A stretch of 64,000 nucleotides of DNA from Methanomassiliicoccales archaeon PtaU1.Bin124 (GTDB lineage: Archaea; Thermoplasmatota; Thermoplasmata; Methanomassiliicoccales; UBA472), in the NCBI GenBank assembly GCA_002067865.1, contig MVRC01000015.1, forward strand, positions 186,001 to 250,000, written 5' to 3'. The position numbers and the translations under genes were made by a program. Under the pieces are notes generated by a model. The model was not told where the DNA came from. It ran no database searches and was given only the letters and a program-made list of their open reading frames with translations. This document shows, piece after piece, positions 8,810-17,397 of this stretch. Numbering within the stretch: the first letter of the stretch is position 1; the number at the start of each line of letters is the position of its first letter.

Positions 8810-9889
8810 TCACGCCTTCCGCTTCTTCATCAGCACGACCGCAGCCACTGCCACGATGACGACCACCGCGCCGACGCCCACGTAGAGCATGGTGTTATCT
8901 GGCTGGGTGGATGCCGGGGCGTTCGGGATTTTGCCCTCGAAGTAAGAGGGGTAGAAGAGGCCGGCGACCGTCCACAGGCCGGTCATGGCATCAGGACAGT
9001 AGGAGTTCCATGTCTTGTTGAGCTTGTAAACATGGATGCTGCTGTCGCCCAGTAGGGCAGAGAAGTCCGTCGCGGATCCGGTGTAGTAGCCATCAAGCAG
9101 TACATAGTCGGGGGACAGCTGGACCACAGCGGTGAGGTCGACGGAATAGGTCGGTATGGCCTTGGCGGTGTTGTTGCCCAGGTTGTTGCCGCCAGCATAG
9201 TTGATGAAATCGACCGTTACTGATCCGCCGTTGCCCATCTTCCATACGCTGCTGCTGTAACTGAGATAGACGGCGGTGACCTTCTGGGTATCGTTGATCC
9301 CGTGCTCCGCCAGGGTCTGGGCGATGAACGTCTTCACATAGCTCATCTGCTCGGAGACCTTATGATCGGCGCCGACCACGGTCTCTATGTCCTCCACGAC
9401 CTGGACGATTCCGTCATAGGTGTTGGGGTAGAACGTGATGACCTTGAACCCATAACCTTCCAGCGCCGTCCAGACAGACGAGAGGTAAGAATATCCATAG
9501 CCGAGGATGACATCGTTGTCCTTGTTCCACGTGCCGTTGTCGACAAGGTCCAGCATCTTCTGCACGACCGCATCCTTGTTGGCGCTGCTGACGGTGACGA
9601 ACTTATCCGCTGAGAAGTTCTGCACCTCAACGATACCGCTCTTCGAATACGCAGATGTGGCATCGAACATGACCGCCTTGTCCAGGTAGCCGATGTCCAC
9701 CAGAGTGATGGTGGCAAATGCTCCGAATGCGGCCACGTGGGTGGCCGGCTGGGTCAGATTGGTCGTTACGTTCCTAGAATCCGTGATAGAGATACCAGTG
9801 CTGCTCTCCCCTACTGCGACCGGAATGGCCGATCCGACCAGCAGGAATATGGCCAGCAAGGCGATGAATCCTCTTTTCTGCATGTTCAT
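8810..9889 (-). CDS. Membrane-anchored substrate-binding protein of the ABC importer
   Basis: 359 residues. A signal-peptide-like hydrophobic stretch (about 6-26) is followed by a periplasmic-binding-protein domain of the iron/cobalamin class (residues about 30-320, with VAAFGAFATITLVDIGYL and DVILGYGYSY-like segments), then a C-terminal membrane helix (about 334-353) ending MKKRKA. Archaeal binding proteins are often held by such a tail because there is no outer membrane. ATGs at 9889 and 9883 are both possible; a GGGGA element directly before 9889 gives better spacing for 9883. First gene of the btu-like operon. Confidence 0.88.
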   Translation of the reverse strand: MNMQKRGFIALLAIFLLVGSAIPVAVGESSTGISITDSRNVTTNLTQPATHVAAFGAFATITLVDIGYLDKAVMFDATSAYSKSGIVEVQNFSADKFVTVSSANKDAVVQKMLDLVDNGTWNKDNDVILGYGYSYLSSVWTALEGYGFKVITFYPNTYDGIVQVVEDIETVVGADHKVSEQMSYVKTFIAQTLAEHGINDTQKVTAVYLSYSSSVWKMGNGGSVTVDFINYAGGNNLGNNTAKAIPTYSVDLTAVVQLSPDYVLLDGYYTGSATDFSALLGDSSIHVYKLNKTWNSYCPDAMTGLWTVAGLFYPSYFEGKIPNAPASTQPDNTMLYVGVGAVVVIVAVAAVVLMKKRKA

Positions 9890-10032
9890 TCCCCGAAAAC
9901 GATGGATTTCGGGAGGGCAAGTTGAATATTAAATCCTTGCTACGAATTGGAGAAAAAGTGTTACTCATATCCTTTTCGTCCGTTGGGGGTAGATGTTCTT
10001 CCCACTTTTTAAACTAATCTTACCTCAAACTC

Positions 10033-10078
10033 CATGCCCGGAACGTAATCCTGATAGTTCCGACCGTAGATAGGCATG
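10033..10078 (+). promoter_or_regulatory. Nested inverted repeat in the leader of the HD-domain gene
   Basis: Two nested pairs occur: CATGCC (10033-10038) with GGCATG (10073-10078), and directly inside CGGAAC (10039-10044) with GTTCCG (10057-10062). A TATA-like TTTTTAAACT at 10006-10015 puts the transcript start near 10036, so the repeat covers nearly the whole 5' leader and ends four bases before the ATG. It could be an RNA hairpin controlling translation, or an operator. Confidence 0.4.
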
Positions 10079-10082
10079 CTTC

Positions 10083-10640
10083 ATGGAACCGATGTCCCGC
10101 GACGCAGCCCTGGCACTTGTGCGCATGCACGTCACCAAGGAGAACAATGTGAAACATATGATCGCGGTGGGCGCGGTCATGCACGAGGCGGCAACAAGGC
10201 TGGCCAAGGATGCGGACCGATGGGAACTGACGGGCATCCTGCACGACATCGATTATGAGGTTTGTTCCGGGGCCTGCGATCACACCATCAAGGCAAAGGA
10301 GCTGCTGGCAGGGAAGATCGACGAAGATATCATGAAGGCGATAATGGCCCACAACCATGAACATACAGGCATCATCCCGAACGATGACATGTCCATCGGT
10401 CTCATCGCCTGCGATGCTGTTTCCGGGTTGATCATCGCTTGTGCCCTGGTGATGCCGACGAAAAAACTGGCAGATGTTAAGCCAGAGTCCCTCATGAAGA
10501 AGTATAATTCCAAGGACTTCGCCAAGGGCGCGGACAGGGAGAGGATGGCCTACTGCCAACGCCTCGGAATGGGTCTGGATCAGTTCCTCCCATTGGCATT
10601 GGATGGGATGAGAAAGAGGGCGGGAGAGCTGGGACTATGA
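10083..10640 (+). CDS. HD-domain phosphohydrolase
   Basis: 185-residue protein of the HD superfamily. Metal-ligand candidates are in order: H25, H54-D55 (LHDIDYE), H67, H90 and H94 (MAHNHEH) and D111 (IACDAVSG). HD proteins hydrolyse phosphate esters, often nucleotides or cyclic nucleotides; this subgroup is usually annotated only as HDIG-type, and no substrate can be assigned. ATG at 10083 or 10092. The next gene follows after 13 nt with its own Shine-Dalgarno, so the two are probably one transcript. Confidence 0.82.
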   Translation: MEPMSRDAALALVRMHVTKENNVKHMIAVGAVMHEAATRLAKDADRWELTGILHDIDYEVCSGACDHTIKAKELLAGKIDEDIMKAIMAHNHEHTGIIPNDDMSIGLIACDAVSGLIIACALVMPTKKLADVKPESLMKKYNSKDFAKGADRERMAYCQRLGMGLDQFLPLALDGMRKRAGELGL

Positions 10641-10653
10641 GCATGGTGAGAAC

Positions 10654-10980
10654 ATGACCGCCAGGATCAAGGTTGACTCTCCATTGTGCGACAAGGACAC
10701 GGAGGTCTTCGCCACCGATTCCGGTGATGAGGTCCAATTGCGCATAGTATCGAACTGCAAAACGATCCAGCATTATGCGGAGGTGCTCGGGTCCGTGTCG
10801 ACCGGAGATCTGTTGGACCTGAAGGGGTCGAGGATCATTGACATAGCCAGCGAGGTGGGCGTGACCGCCACCTGTCTCGTACCCGTGGCCATATTCAATG
10901 CCTGCTGGATCGAGAAGGGCATGATATCGAGACGACTGGCCCTAGAGAAAGGCCACGCCTCCATCATATTCCTGGAATGA
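10654..10980 (+). CDS. Small conserved archaeal protein with four cysteines
   Basis: 108 residues, function not recognised; it resembles small methanogen/Thermoplasmata proteins placed in domain-of-unknown-function families (perhaps DUF6951, from memory). Cysteines are at 12, 35, 74 and 84, with SPLC near the start and SNC in the middle, which may bind metal. A GGTGAG ribosome-binding site sits three bases before the ATG. No signal or membrane segment. It lies directly after the HD gene. Confidence 0.7.
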   Translation: MTARIKVDSPLCDKDTEVFATDSGDEVQLRIVSNCKTIQHYAEVLGSVSTGDLLDLKGSRIIDIASEVGVTATCLVPVAIFNACWIEKGMISRRLALEKGHASIIFLE

Positions 10981-11052
10981 TACCAGAGCGTAGCATCCAA
11001 CAATACAATTAAGAGCGTTACGGATTATTGCCTGTACTCGGTAGTGTATCGG

Positions 11053-12132
11053 ATGTCTGGAACGACCGGATTCTATTATTCAGACCAAATGATGCAGTAC
11101 TATTTTGGAGAGGACCATCCCTTCCAGCCTGTAAGGTATCGCAAGGTCAAGGAGAAGCTGGAAGAGATAGGGGCGTTCGGCCCGGCCCTCGAGCTGAGGC
11201 AGAGCGCTCCGGTGAAGCAGCAGCTCCTCCGTTCCGTGCATACCCGCACCTACATCGATCAGGTGAGGGAGCTCAGCAAGCAAGGGAAGGGGTATCTGGA
11301 CAAGGGCGATACGCCGGTCACCTCCTCTCTCTATCAAGGGGCGCTAGAAGTGACCGGAGCGACGATCATGGGGGTGGAGGCCGTGGCCAAGGGAGAGATA
11401 CAGCATGCCTTGAACCCGGCCGGGGGGATGCACCATGCTCACCCATCGGCCGCCTCGGGCTTCTGCGTATTCAACGATCTGGCGGTGGCCACCCGTTTAC
11501 TTCAGAAAAAATATGGCTATGACCGCATCGCCATCATCGATATCGATGCACATCATGGGGACGGCACCCAGGACATCTTCTACGAGGAGGAGGTGCTGAC
11601 CATCTCCCTCCACCGGTTCGGCCCTGGTTTCTATCCATGCACCGGAAACATGACCGACATCGGAAAGAACGATGGGTACGGATATCACTTGAACGTCCCG
11701 CTCCCGCCCGGTGTCCCCGATGAGATCTATCTCTGGGCCTACGATCAGGTCGTCAAGGAGGCCTTGGACGCCTTCAAGCCCGACTTCATCTTGCACCAGT
11801 TCGGCACGGACGCACATTTCGGCGATTCCCTGGCGGACCTGGGGCTGACCACCAAGGCATATGAGCGCATCGCAGAGATGGCTCACGACCTGGCCCACAA
11901 ACATTGCGACGGGAAGCTGGTGGTCACGGGGGGTGGCGGTTACAACATCGATGCAAGCGTCCGCTCCTGGGCGCTGATCGCGTGTGCTGTTTCCGGAGCG
12001 TTCCCTTACGACCCCGAGGCCTTGCACCACCTCCAGGACTCCCGCATCCATCCCAAGCAAGCCATAAACCGGGAGGAGATCGAAGGCGTGGTCTCCTATC
12101 TGGTCGATAAGGTCATTCCAAACATCCACTGA
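11053..12132 (+). CDS. Histone deacetylase family protein (AcuC-like)
   Basis: 359 residues of the arginase/deacetylase fold, a zinc-dependent amidohydrolase that removes acetyl groups from lysine or small amines. Seen: HAHPSAASGFCVFND (catalytic His region, about 130-144), DIDAHHGDGTQDIFY (zinc ligands Asp and His, about 164-178), LHRFGPGFYPCTG, and the C-terminal TGGGGYN. It closely follows the AcuC/HDAC pattern. Its target in archaea is unknown; candidates are acetylated chromatin proteins (Alba type), acetyl-CoA synthetase or polyamines. The start is ATG 11053 (family-like) or GTG 11044. Confidence 0.9.
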   Translation: MSGTTGFYYSDQMMQYYFGEDHPFQPVRYRKVKEKLEEIGAFGPALELRQSAPVKQQLLRSVHTRTYIDQVRELSKQGKGYLDKGDTPVTSSLYQGALEVTGATIMGVEAVAKGEIQHALNPAGGMHHAHPSAASGFCVFNDLAVATRLLQKKYGYDRIAIIDIDAHHGDGTQDIFYEEEVLTISLHRFGPGFYPCTGNMTDIGKNDGYGYHLNVPLPPGVPDEIYLWAYDQVVKEALDAFKPDFILHQFGTDAHFGDSLADLGLTTKAYERIAEMAHDLAHKHCDGKLVVTGGGGYNIDASVRSWALIACAVSGAFPYDPEALHHLQDSRIHPKQAINREEIEGVVSYLVDKVIPNIH

Positions 12133-12183
12133 TCCTATGAAGAGAAGTGGCTCTGATATGGAATTAATGATAAAAGAGCAGAA

Positions 12184-12259
12184 TGGCGCCCTGGTCGGGA
12201 TTTGAACCCGAGTCGAAGCCTCGACAGGGCTTCATGATAGGCCGCTACACTACCAGGGC
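12184..12259 (-). tRNA. tRNA-Asp (GTC)
   Basis: Read on the minus strand: acceptor stem GCCCTGG/CCAGGGC, anticodon stem AAGCC/GGCTT with the seven-base loop CTGTCGA (anticodon GTC), a TTCAAAT T-loop and discriminator G. The CCA end is encoded (12184-12186). The body is 73 nt with no intron. It is the natural substrate of the AspRS at 24.6 kb. Confidence 0.95.
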
Positions 12260-12441
12260 AGTAATCTCCCCAAATAGATAACTGATATTAAAATATCACG
12301 GTGACTGGACGTTACATTAAGGTACAGCGGCGGATACCTGGCCGTCAATCGGAGACATATCCCTGACTGTATGATAGGGCCTCACTGCTGTAACATTAAA
12401 ATAAAAAAATATGATAAAATAAATCGTTTGTGATTTCCAGC

Positions 12442-12858
12442 TCACTCGGTAGGCTTACCGTCGTACTCCTCTGGTTCCTTCAGCGCATCGGCCTTCGTGT
12501 GACGGACGACCTTGTCGATGTGCTCTGGCGGGGAGTAGATGGTGTAGAGCTTCAGGTTCTTCTTCGATGAGGTGTTGATGACGTTGTGCAATGCGCCAGA
12601 GGGGACGATGACACCCATCCCATCGCTCACATCGTGCGCCACTCCATCGATGACTACCTTGCCCTCCCCGGTCTCGAAACGGAAGAACTGGTCGACCGTC
12701 TCATGGACCTCTTCGCCGATCTCCTCTCCTGGCCGAAGGTTCATCAGGACGAGCTGAGAATATTTGCCAGTGTACAGGACACGCCTGAAGTCAGAGTTGT
12801 CCACGGTATCCTTCTCCAAGTTCCCCACGAATCCCTTCTTGGTCTTCTTGGCTGCCAT
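12442..12858 (-). CDS. Cupin-domain protein
   Basis: 138-residue single-domain cupin (beta barrel). The first cupin motif appears as GEEIGEEVHETVDQFFRFETG and the second as PSGALHNVIN, giving three possible metal ligands (H in VHETVDQF, E in RFETGEG, H in ALHNV). This small family can be a mannose-6-phosphate-isomerase-like or sensor cupin; no substrate can be named. The ATG at 12858 gives MAAKKTKKG; the upstream extension to 12930 is not protein-like. It has its own promoter region in the divergent gap before the CBS gene. Confidence 0.82.
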   Translation of the reverse strand: MAAKKTKKGFVGNLEKDTVDNSDFRRVLYTGKYSQLVLMNLRPGEEIGEEVHETVDQFFRFETGEGKVVIDGVAHDVSDGMGVIVPSGALHNVINTSSKKNLKLYTIYSPPEHIDKVVRHTKADALKEPEEYDGKPTE

Positions 12859-13014
12859 AGTATCAAGGTATGTTCTTAGTACCGCAGTAATAATCTTTTC
12901 TTTCCCACTTGAGATGGGAAATGCCTTCAAGGCATCCTTCTAATCCATTCTCGATTCAGCTGGAAACCTTTTTATCTGCTCCTTGCTTCAATCTCCCCGG
13001 CAGGAAGCTTTCAC

Positions 13015-13860
13015 ATGGTGGAAAGAAAACCGAAGGTCGAGGACTACATGATCCGGGACGTGCAGTACATACCGTTCGATTATTCGGTCCAGCAAGCCAC
13101 CGACCGCCTGATATCCACCGAATTTCATGGGATGCCCGTATGCCATGAAGGCAAGCTGATGGGCTTCATCACGGCCAAGGAGCTGTTGCGGGCCTCTTGC
13201 AAGCCTGACGCGCTCATCTATGACATCATGCGCAAAGGCACATATTCCGTGACGCCCGACATGGACATGGATGATGCAGCGCGCATCCTATTCCGTTATG
13301 GACTGAGGAACATTCCGGTGGTCGATGATGAAGGGATGCTGATCGGCATCATCTCCAACCTCGACATCGTCCGCTCGCACATCGAAAGGGCCACGCCGAA
13401 CAAGGTGGCCATGGTGAAGAACTTCCTTGAGGCCAAGCACAACATCACCATCACCGTGCGGCGCAAGATCATCCCGGTCGAACTGCTCCGCCCCACCCAG
13501 CACGAGGTGTTCGCCGATGAGCTCATGGGGCGCAAGGAGGAGATCAAGCGGGGTCTGGTCGAGCCCCTCATCGTCATCGAGAAGGGCGGAGGGGAGAGCT
13601 ACATCCTGGTCGACGGTCACCACCGTGCGCTGGCCTCGAAGCAAATGGGCGTCAGGCAGTTCTCCGCGTTCGTGCTGGAGCTCAGCCGGGACGTCGATCT
13701 GGGCATGGAGAAGTCGGCAGAGGACATGGGATTGCACACACTGGACGATGTGAAGATCATAGAAGGGTCGCACCATCCGCTGATCGAGATCACCACCAGG
13801 CTTCTGCACGATGAAAAGAAGAAGATAGCGGAAAGGGTTAGGAAAGAGAACGATTCCTGA
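13015..13860 (+). CDS. CBS-pair protein with C-terminal ParB/SerK-like domain
   Basis: 281 residues. Two CBS motifs (about 8-60 and 72-123) form a ligand-sensing Bateman module that usually binds adenosine nucleotides. Residues about 145-240 form a ParB/sulfiredoxin-like fold with VELLRPTQHE (155-164) and ILVDGHHRALASK (197-209). The DGHHR motif is shared with the ADP-dependent free-serine kinase SerK of Thermococcus, which was long annotated as ParB-like. It could therefore be an allosterically controlled serine kinase that makes O-phosphoserine, or a ParB-like regulator. A TTTTTAT box at 12968-12977 is a likely promoter. Convergent with ppsA. Confidence 0.8.
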   Translation: MVERKPKVEDYMIRDVQYIPFDYSVQQATDRLISTEFHGMPVCHEGKLMGFITAKELLRASCKPDALIYDIMRKGTYSVTPDMDMDDAARILFRYGLRNIPVVDDEGMLIGIISNLDIVRSHIERATPNKVAMVKNFLEAKHNITITVRRKIIPVELLRPTQHEVFADELMGRKEEIKRGLVEPLIVIEKGGGESYILVDGHHRALASKQMGVRQFSAFVLELSRDVDLGMEKSAEDMGLHTLDDVKIIEGSHHPLIEITTRLLHDEKKKIAERVRKENDS

Positions 13861-13867
13861 GCGTTCT

Positions 13868-16183
13868 TTACACGCCCAGGTTCTTCCTGGCCGATTCAAG
13901 CAGCAACCTCTGCTCCGCCGACGCTATGGTGCCGATGGTATCGTAGACGGTGTCGGGGTTCAGGCTGATCGTGTCGATGCCGGCCTTGACCAGGAACTCG
14001 GAGAACTCCGGGTACACGGATGGCGCCTGGCCACAGATGCCCACGGTCCTTCCTTTCTTGTGCGCCGCATCGATCAGGATCTTGATGGCCCTCTTGATGG
14101 CCTCGTTGCGCTCGTCGAAGTAACCCATGCGCCCCAGCACATCGGAGTCGCGGTCGGCTCCCATGGTCAGCTGGGTCAGGTCGTTCGAGCCGATGCTGAA
14201 ACCATCGCACCAGTCGGAGAACTCCTCGGCCATGAATATGTTGCACGGGATCTCCGCCATGAGGTAGAGCTTGAAGTCGCGGTTGCGCTCCAGGCCTATC
14301 TCGCTCATCATACCGGTGATCTTCTTCAGCTCCTCGATGGTGCGCACGAACGGGAGCATGACATGGACGTTCTTCAGGCCCATCTCGTCCCTGACCTTCT
14401 TGATGGCCTTCAGCTCCTGCTTGAACGCCTCACGGTATGAATCGGATACATATCTGGAGCAGCCCCTCCATCCGATCATGGGATTCTGCTCCTTGGGCTC
14501 GAACTTCTCCCCGCCCTTCATGTCGCGGTACTCGTTCGTCTTGAAGTCCGAGGTGCGTAGGATGACCGGCCTGGGATAGAACGCCTTGCCGACGATGGCG
14601 ATTCCATCGGCCAGCTTGTCCACCAGTTCCTGCTGCCGACCCTGCTCGATGAGCGCGCAGGGGTGTTCCTGGATGTAAGAGGTGAACAGGAACTCGATGC
14701 GCATCAGCCCCACGCCTGCCACTGGCAGCTTGGAATATTCCTCGGCCTTCTGTGGCACTCCCACGTTGACGTATACCTTGGTCCCGGTGACCGGGACCGA
14801 CCTGGCGACCGGCACGACGACCTTCTCCTTCGCCGCTTCTGGCTTTGCCTCAGCGCCTTCGACGACCACGCCGGTCTGTCCGTCCACGGTGACGATCGTT
14901 CCCTCTTTCAATTTGTGAGTGGCATCACCGGTGCCGACGATGCAGGGGATGCCCAGTTCGCGGGCCACGATGGCCGCGTGGCAGGTCATGCCGCCCTCAT
15001 CGGTGACGATGGCCGAAGCGCGTGTCATGGCCGGGACCATGTCCGGGGAGGTCATGGCCGTGACCATCACGTCCCCCTGCTTGACGACCTCCAGGTTCAT
15101 CTCGTCCGAGACCATGCGGACCGTTCCGCTGGCCTTTCCCGGGCTGGCGGCCAGCCCTTTCACCAGGATCTTGCCAGATTTTGCCAATCCAACCTCTCCA
15201 TTGGGCATCTTTTCCACCTTCCCATTTCCTTTCAGTGTCGTGACCGGTCTCGCCTGGACAATGAACACCTCACCATCCTCGACGCACCACTCGATATCCA
15301 TAGGCTTGTCGTAATGCACCTCGATGTCATTGCCGATCTTGCCCAGCGCCAGGATCTGCTCGTCGGTGAGCTTCTGGGCCTTCTGCAGCTTGTCCGGGAC
15401 TTCCTCCCTGACAGTGTCGCCCACCTCACCGCGGACCAGCTTCCAGGTCTGCTTCGAGATGTTCTTGCTGATGATCTTGTTGTGGAACTTGTCCACCACG
15501 TATGTATCGGGAGTGACCTTGCCTCCAACGATGGCCTCGCCGAGCCCATACCCCGCCTCGATGATGACGTGGGGCATCTCGGAGTTCGGATCGACCGTGA
15601 ACATGATGCCCGAGACATCCGAGTGGACCATGCGCTGCACGACCACTGCCAGTTTGACCTTGGAGTGCTCGAAGCCTTTGGTCACGCGGTAAGAAATGGC
15701 ACGTGGGGTGAAGAGCGAGGACCAGCACTTCTTGGTCTTGTCTATCAGCTCTTCCTCAGAGTTTACGTTAAGGTAAGTGTCCTGCTGCCCGGCGAAGCTC
15801 GCAGTGGGGAGGTCCTCGGCGGTGGCACTGGAACGCACGGCGACCAGTCCCGGCCTCTTGCCCCTCCACATCTTCTTGTACTCGGCCTTGGTCTCGCTCA
15901 CCAGGTCGGCAGGGATGGGCGCATCGTCGAAGATCTTACGAATGGCATTGGAAGCGCTGTTCAAAGAAGATTCGGACTTGGGGTCGACCTTGTCCATGAT
16001 TTCGGAGATCTTCCCCTCGAGGTTGTTCGTCTTGACAAAATAATCATAAGAGGCGGTCGTCAGGACAAAACCGGAGGGGACATTGAAGCCCGCGGTGACC
16101 AGCTCGCCCAGGTTGGCGCCCTTGCCACCTGCGATCGGGATGTCCTCCTTGCCCAACTCAGCTATCTCAACGATTCGCTTCAT
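13868..16183 (-). CDS. ppsA: Phosphoenolpyruvate synthase
   Basis: 771 residues. It makes PEP from pyruvate with ATP -> AMP + Pi, the first step of gluconeogenesis. Domain order: ATP-grasp-like N-terminal nucleotide-binding domain (about 1-335, starting GGKGANLGEL), swivelling phosphohistidine domain with GGMTCHAAIVARE (His about 415), and C-terminal PEP-binding barrel with FSIGSNDLTQLTMGADRDS and GICGQAPS. The ATG at 16183 is preceded by GGGGAG/GAAGG purines. Working with PorGDAB just upstream, it lets acetyl-CoA carbon reach sugars. A leader hairpin lies 20 nt before the start. Confidence 0.96.
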   Translation of the reverse strand: MKRIVEIAELGKEDIPIAGGKGANLGELVTAGFNVPSGFVLTTASYDYFVKTNNLEGKISEIMDKVDPKSESSLNSASNAIRKIFDDAPIPADLVSETKAEYKKMWRGKRPGLVAVRSSATAEDLPTASFAGQQDTYLNVNSEEELIDKTKKCWSSLFTPRAISYRVTKGFEHSKVKLAVVVQRMVHSDVSGIMFTVDPNSEMPHVIIEAGYGLGEAIVGGKVTPDTYVVDKFHNKIISKNISKQTWKLVRGEVGDTVREEVPDKLQKAQKLTDEQILALGKIGNDIEVHYDKPMDIEWCVEDGEVFIVQARPVTTLKGNGKVEKMPNGEVGLAKSGKILVKGLAASPGKASGTVRMVSDEMNLEVVKQGDVMVTAMTSPDMVPAMTRASAIVTDEGGMTCHAAIVARELGIPCIVGTGDATHKLKEGTIVTVDGQTGVVVEGAEAKPEAAKEKVVVPVARSVPVTGTKVYVNVGVPQKAEEYSKLPVAGVGLMRIEFLFTSYIQEHPCALIEQGRQQELVDKLADGIAIVGKAFYPRPVILRTSDFKTNEYRDMKGGEKFEPKEQNPMIGWRGCSRYVSDSYREAFKQELKAIKKVRDEMGLKNVHVMLPFVRTIEELKKITGMMSEIGLERNRDFKLYLMAEIPCNIFMAEEFSDWCDGFSIGSNDLTQLTMGADRDSDVLGRMGYFDERNEAIKRAIKILIDAAHKKGRTVGICGQAPSVYPEFSEFLVKAGIDTISLNPDTVYDTIGTIASAEQRLLLESARKNLGV

Positions 16184-16202
16184 CCTTCGATCTCCCCTGA
16201 TA

Positions 16203-16236
16203 AGCTAGCCAGCAGAGTCCCTGTACAGGCCTAGCT
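16203..16236 (-). promoter_or_regulatory. Leader hairpin upstream of ppsA
   Basis: On the ppsA strand AGCTAGGCC pairs with GGCTAGCT (plus-strand 16228-16236 and 16203-16210), forming an eight-pair stem with one bulged G and a 17-nt loop, 20 nt before the ATG at 16183. It may affect translation or mRNA stability; the role is inferred. Confidence 0.35.
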
Positions 16237-16507
16237 TTTGGCACATTTGCACGATAGTAAATAAGCTTTCTTCACCAGTAGTTACATAATTTAGTTGTTG
16301 GTCACTACATTATTTAATGAAAACCGGTCATGGTTTTTCAATAATGCAACAGCATGCCTGGCACTGTAGATTGGCATGTGTTGACAAGGCAATCGGGGAA
16401 AACTCTCCCTTTTCACATCGGCTCGTCATTAAATGATATGTTTTTAGCGTAAAAACAACGTCTTTCGTATTAAACTTCCAAGGTTTCGTAAAGAAATTTG
16501 TGGAAAT

Positions 16508-16517
16508 CTTATATATG
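16508..16517 (+). promoter_or_regulatory. TATA box of the porGDAB operon
   Basis: CTTATATATG, centred about 22 nt before the ATG at 16534, so the operon mRNA is probably leaderless or nearly so. Confidence 0.55.
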
Positions 16518-16533
16518 ATGACCATTTTCTGGG

Positions 16534-17115
16534 ATGATTGTACGGTGCATTCCTTTGACGACGATAGAGATACGTTGGCATGGAAGGGGCGGCCAGGGCG
16601 TCGTTACAGCGAACGAGCTTTTGGCCGGTGCCGCGCTCAAGGAGGGCAAGTTCATCAAGGCCTTCCCGGAGTTCGGTCCTGAACGCATGGGGGCGCCCAT
16701 CAGGGCGTTCACCAGGTTGTCGGACAAGCCTATCATGGTCCACAGCCAGGTATACACTCCGGACATGGTCGTCGTCATCGACGCCACTCTGCTGAAGCAG
16801 GTCAACGTCTTGGATGGTTTGAAGGATGAAGGCCAGGTCGTGGCAAACTTCCCGGATGGAAAGGAGAAGCTCTCCCAGATCATCGGTCGGTCCAAGAACG
16901 TCCACGCCGTCAATGCCACCAAGATCGCCATGGAGGAGATCGGAAGGCCGACCACCAACACCGCCATGCTCGGCGCCGTGGTCAAATCCTTGAACTTCGT
17001 CAGCCTGGATTCGGTCCTCGAGGAGCTGGAGTCCAAGTTCTCCACCAAGTTCAACAAGGAGGTCGTGGCCAAGAACCTCAAGGCCGTGAAGCGGGCATAT
17101 GAGGAGGTGGACTGA
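16534..17115 (+). CDS. porG: Pyruvate:ferredoxin oxidoreductase, gamma subunit
   Basis: 193 residues. It is part of the four-subunit enzyme that interconverts pyruvate + CoA and acetyl-CoA + CO2 with ferredoxin. The gamma signature RWHGRGGQGVVTANELLA (about 14-31) and FPEFGPERMGAPIRAF (about 45-60) are clear. The ATG at 16534 lies just after the TATA box and fits a leaderless start. The order porG-porD-porA-porB with zero or overlapping spacing is the usual archaeal operon. Confidence 0.94.
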   Translation: MIVRCIPLTTIEIRWHGRGGQGVVTANELLAGAALKEGKFIKAFPEFGPERMGAPIRAFTRLSDKPIMVHSQVYTPDMVVVIDATLLKQVNVLDGLKDEGQVVANFPDGKEKLSQIIGRSKNVHAVNATKIAMEEIGRPTTNTAMLGAVVKSLNFVSLDSVLEELESKFSTKFNKEVVAKNLKAVKRAYEEVD

Positions 17116-17397
17116 ATGGCGGACAAGAAGTCGAAGGAGTTGCCCCAGGGAGCGATGATCACTGAGGCCGGCAACGCCAAGAACTATGAGACCGGCAGCT
17201 GGAGGTCCAAGACCCCGCAGGTGAACAAGGAGAAGTGCACCAACTGTCTCTTCTGCTGGATATACTGCCCCGACAACTGCATCATCGTCAAGGACGAGAA
17301 GATGAGCGGATTCAAGCTTACGCACTGCAAGGGCTGCGGCATCTGCGCCACCCAGTGCCCGGTAAAGGCCATCACCATGAAAGAGGAGGGAGCATAA
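17116..17397 (+). CDS. porD: Pyruvate:ferredoxin oxidoreductase, delta (ferredoxin) subunit
   Basis: 93 residues with two [4Fe-4S] motifs, CTNCLFCWIYCPDNC (about 41-55) and CKGCGICATQCPVK (about 71-84), which carry electrons from the thiamine site to external ferredoxin. The N-terminal stretch before the clusters (WRSKTPQVN) is typical of the delta subunit. The start is directly after the porG stop; the stop TAA shares a base with the porA ATG. Confidence 0.95.
   Translation: MADKKSKELPQGAMITEAGNAKNYETGSWRSKTPQVNKEKCTNCLFCWIYCPDNCIIVKDEKMSGFKLTHCKGCGICATQCPVKAITMKEEGA

Larger units (their letters stand above)
16184..16533. other. 350-nt divergent intergenic region between ppsA and porG
   Basis: No credible gene on either strand; short ORFs have no protein-like composition. 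It holds the ppsA leader hairpin (16203-16236), an AT-rich stretch with possible ppsA promoter elements (TTATTTAC-like, about 16258-16268; ATTATTTAATG at 16310-16320) and the porG TATA box (16508-16517). The middle part (16330-16490) is AT-rich and unexplained. Confidence 0.6.

Noticed and set aside
9890-10082. Cobalamin riboswitch upstream of the ABC importer
   Set aside because: No conserved riboswitch elements were found on the minus strand; the gap is only about 190 nt and the visible hairpin belongs to the HD gene on plus.
12260-12441. Non-coding RNA gene between tRNA-Asp and the cupin gene
   Set aside because: No stable fold or sequence box could be recognised by eye; it holds only a likely tRNA promoter and AT-rich DNA.
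13868-16183. Long ORFs antisense to ppsA (up to 523 codons)
   Set aside because: They mirror the codon use of the real gene, lack start signals and encode low-complexity, His/Leu/Asp-rich peptides.
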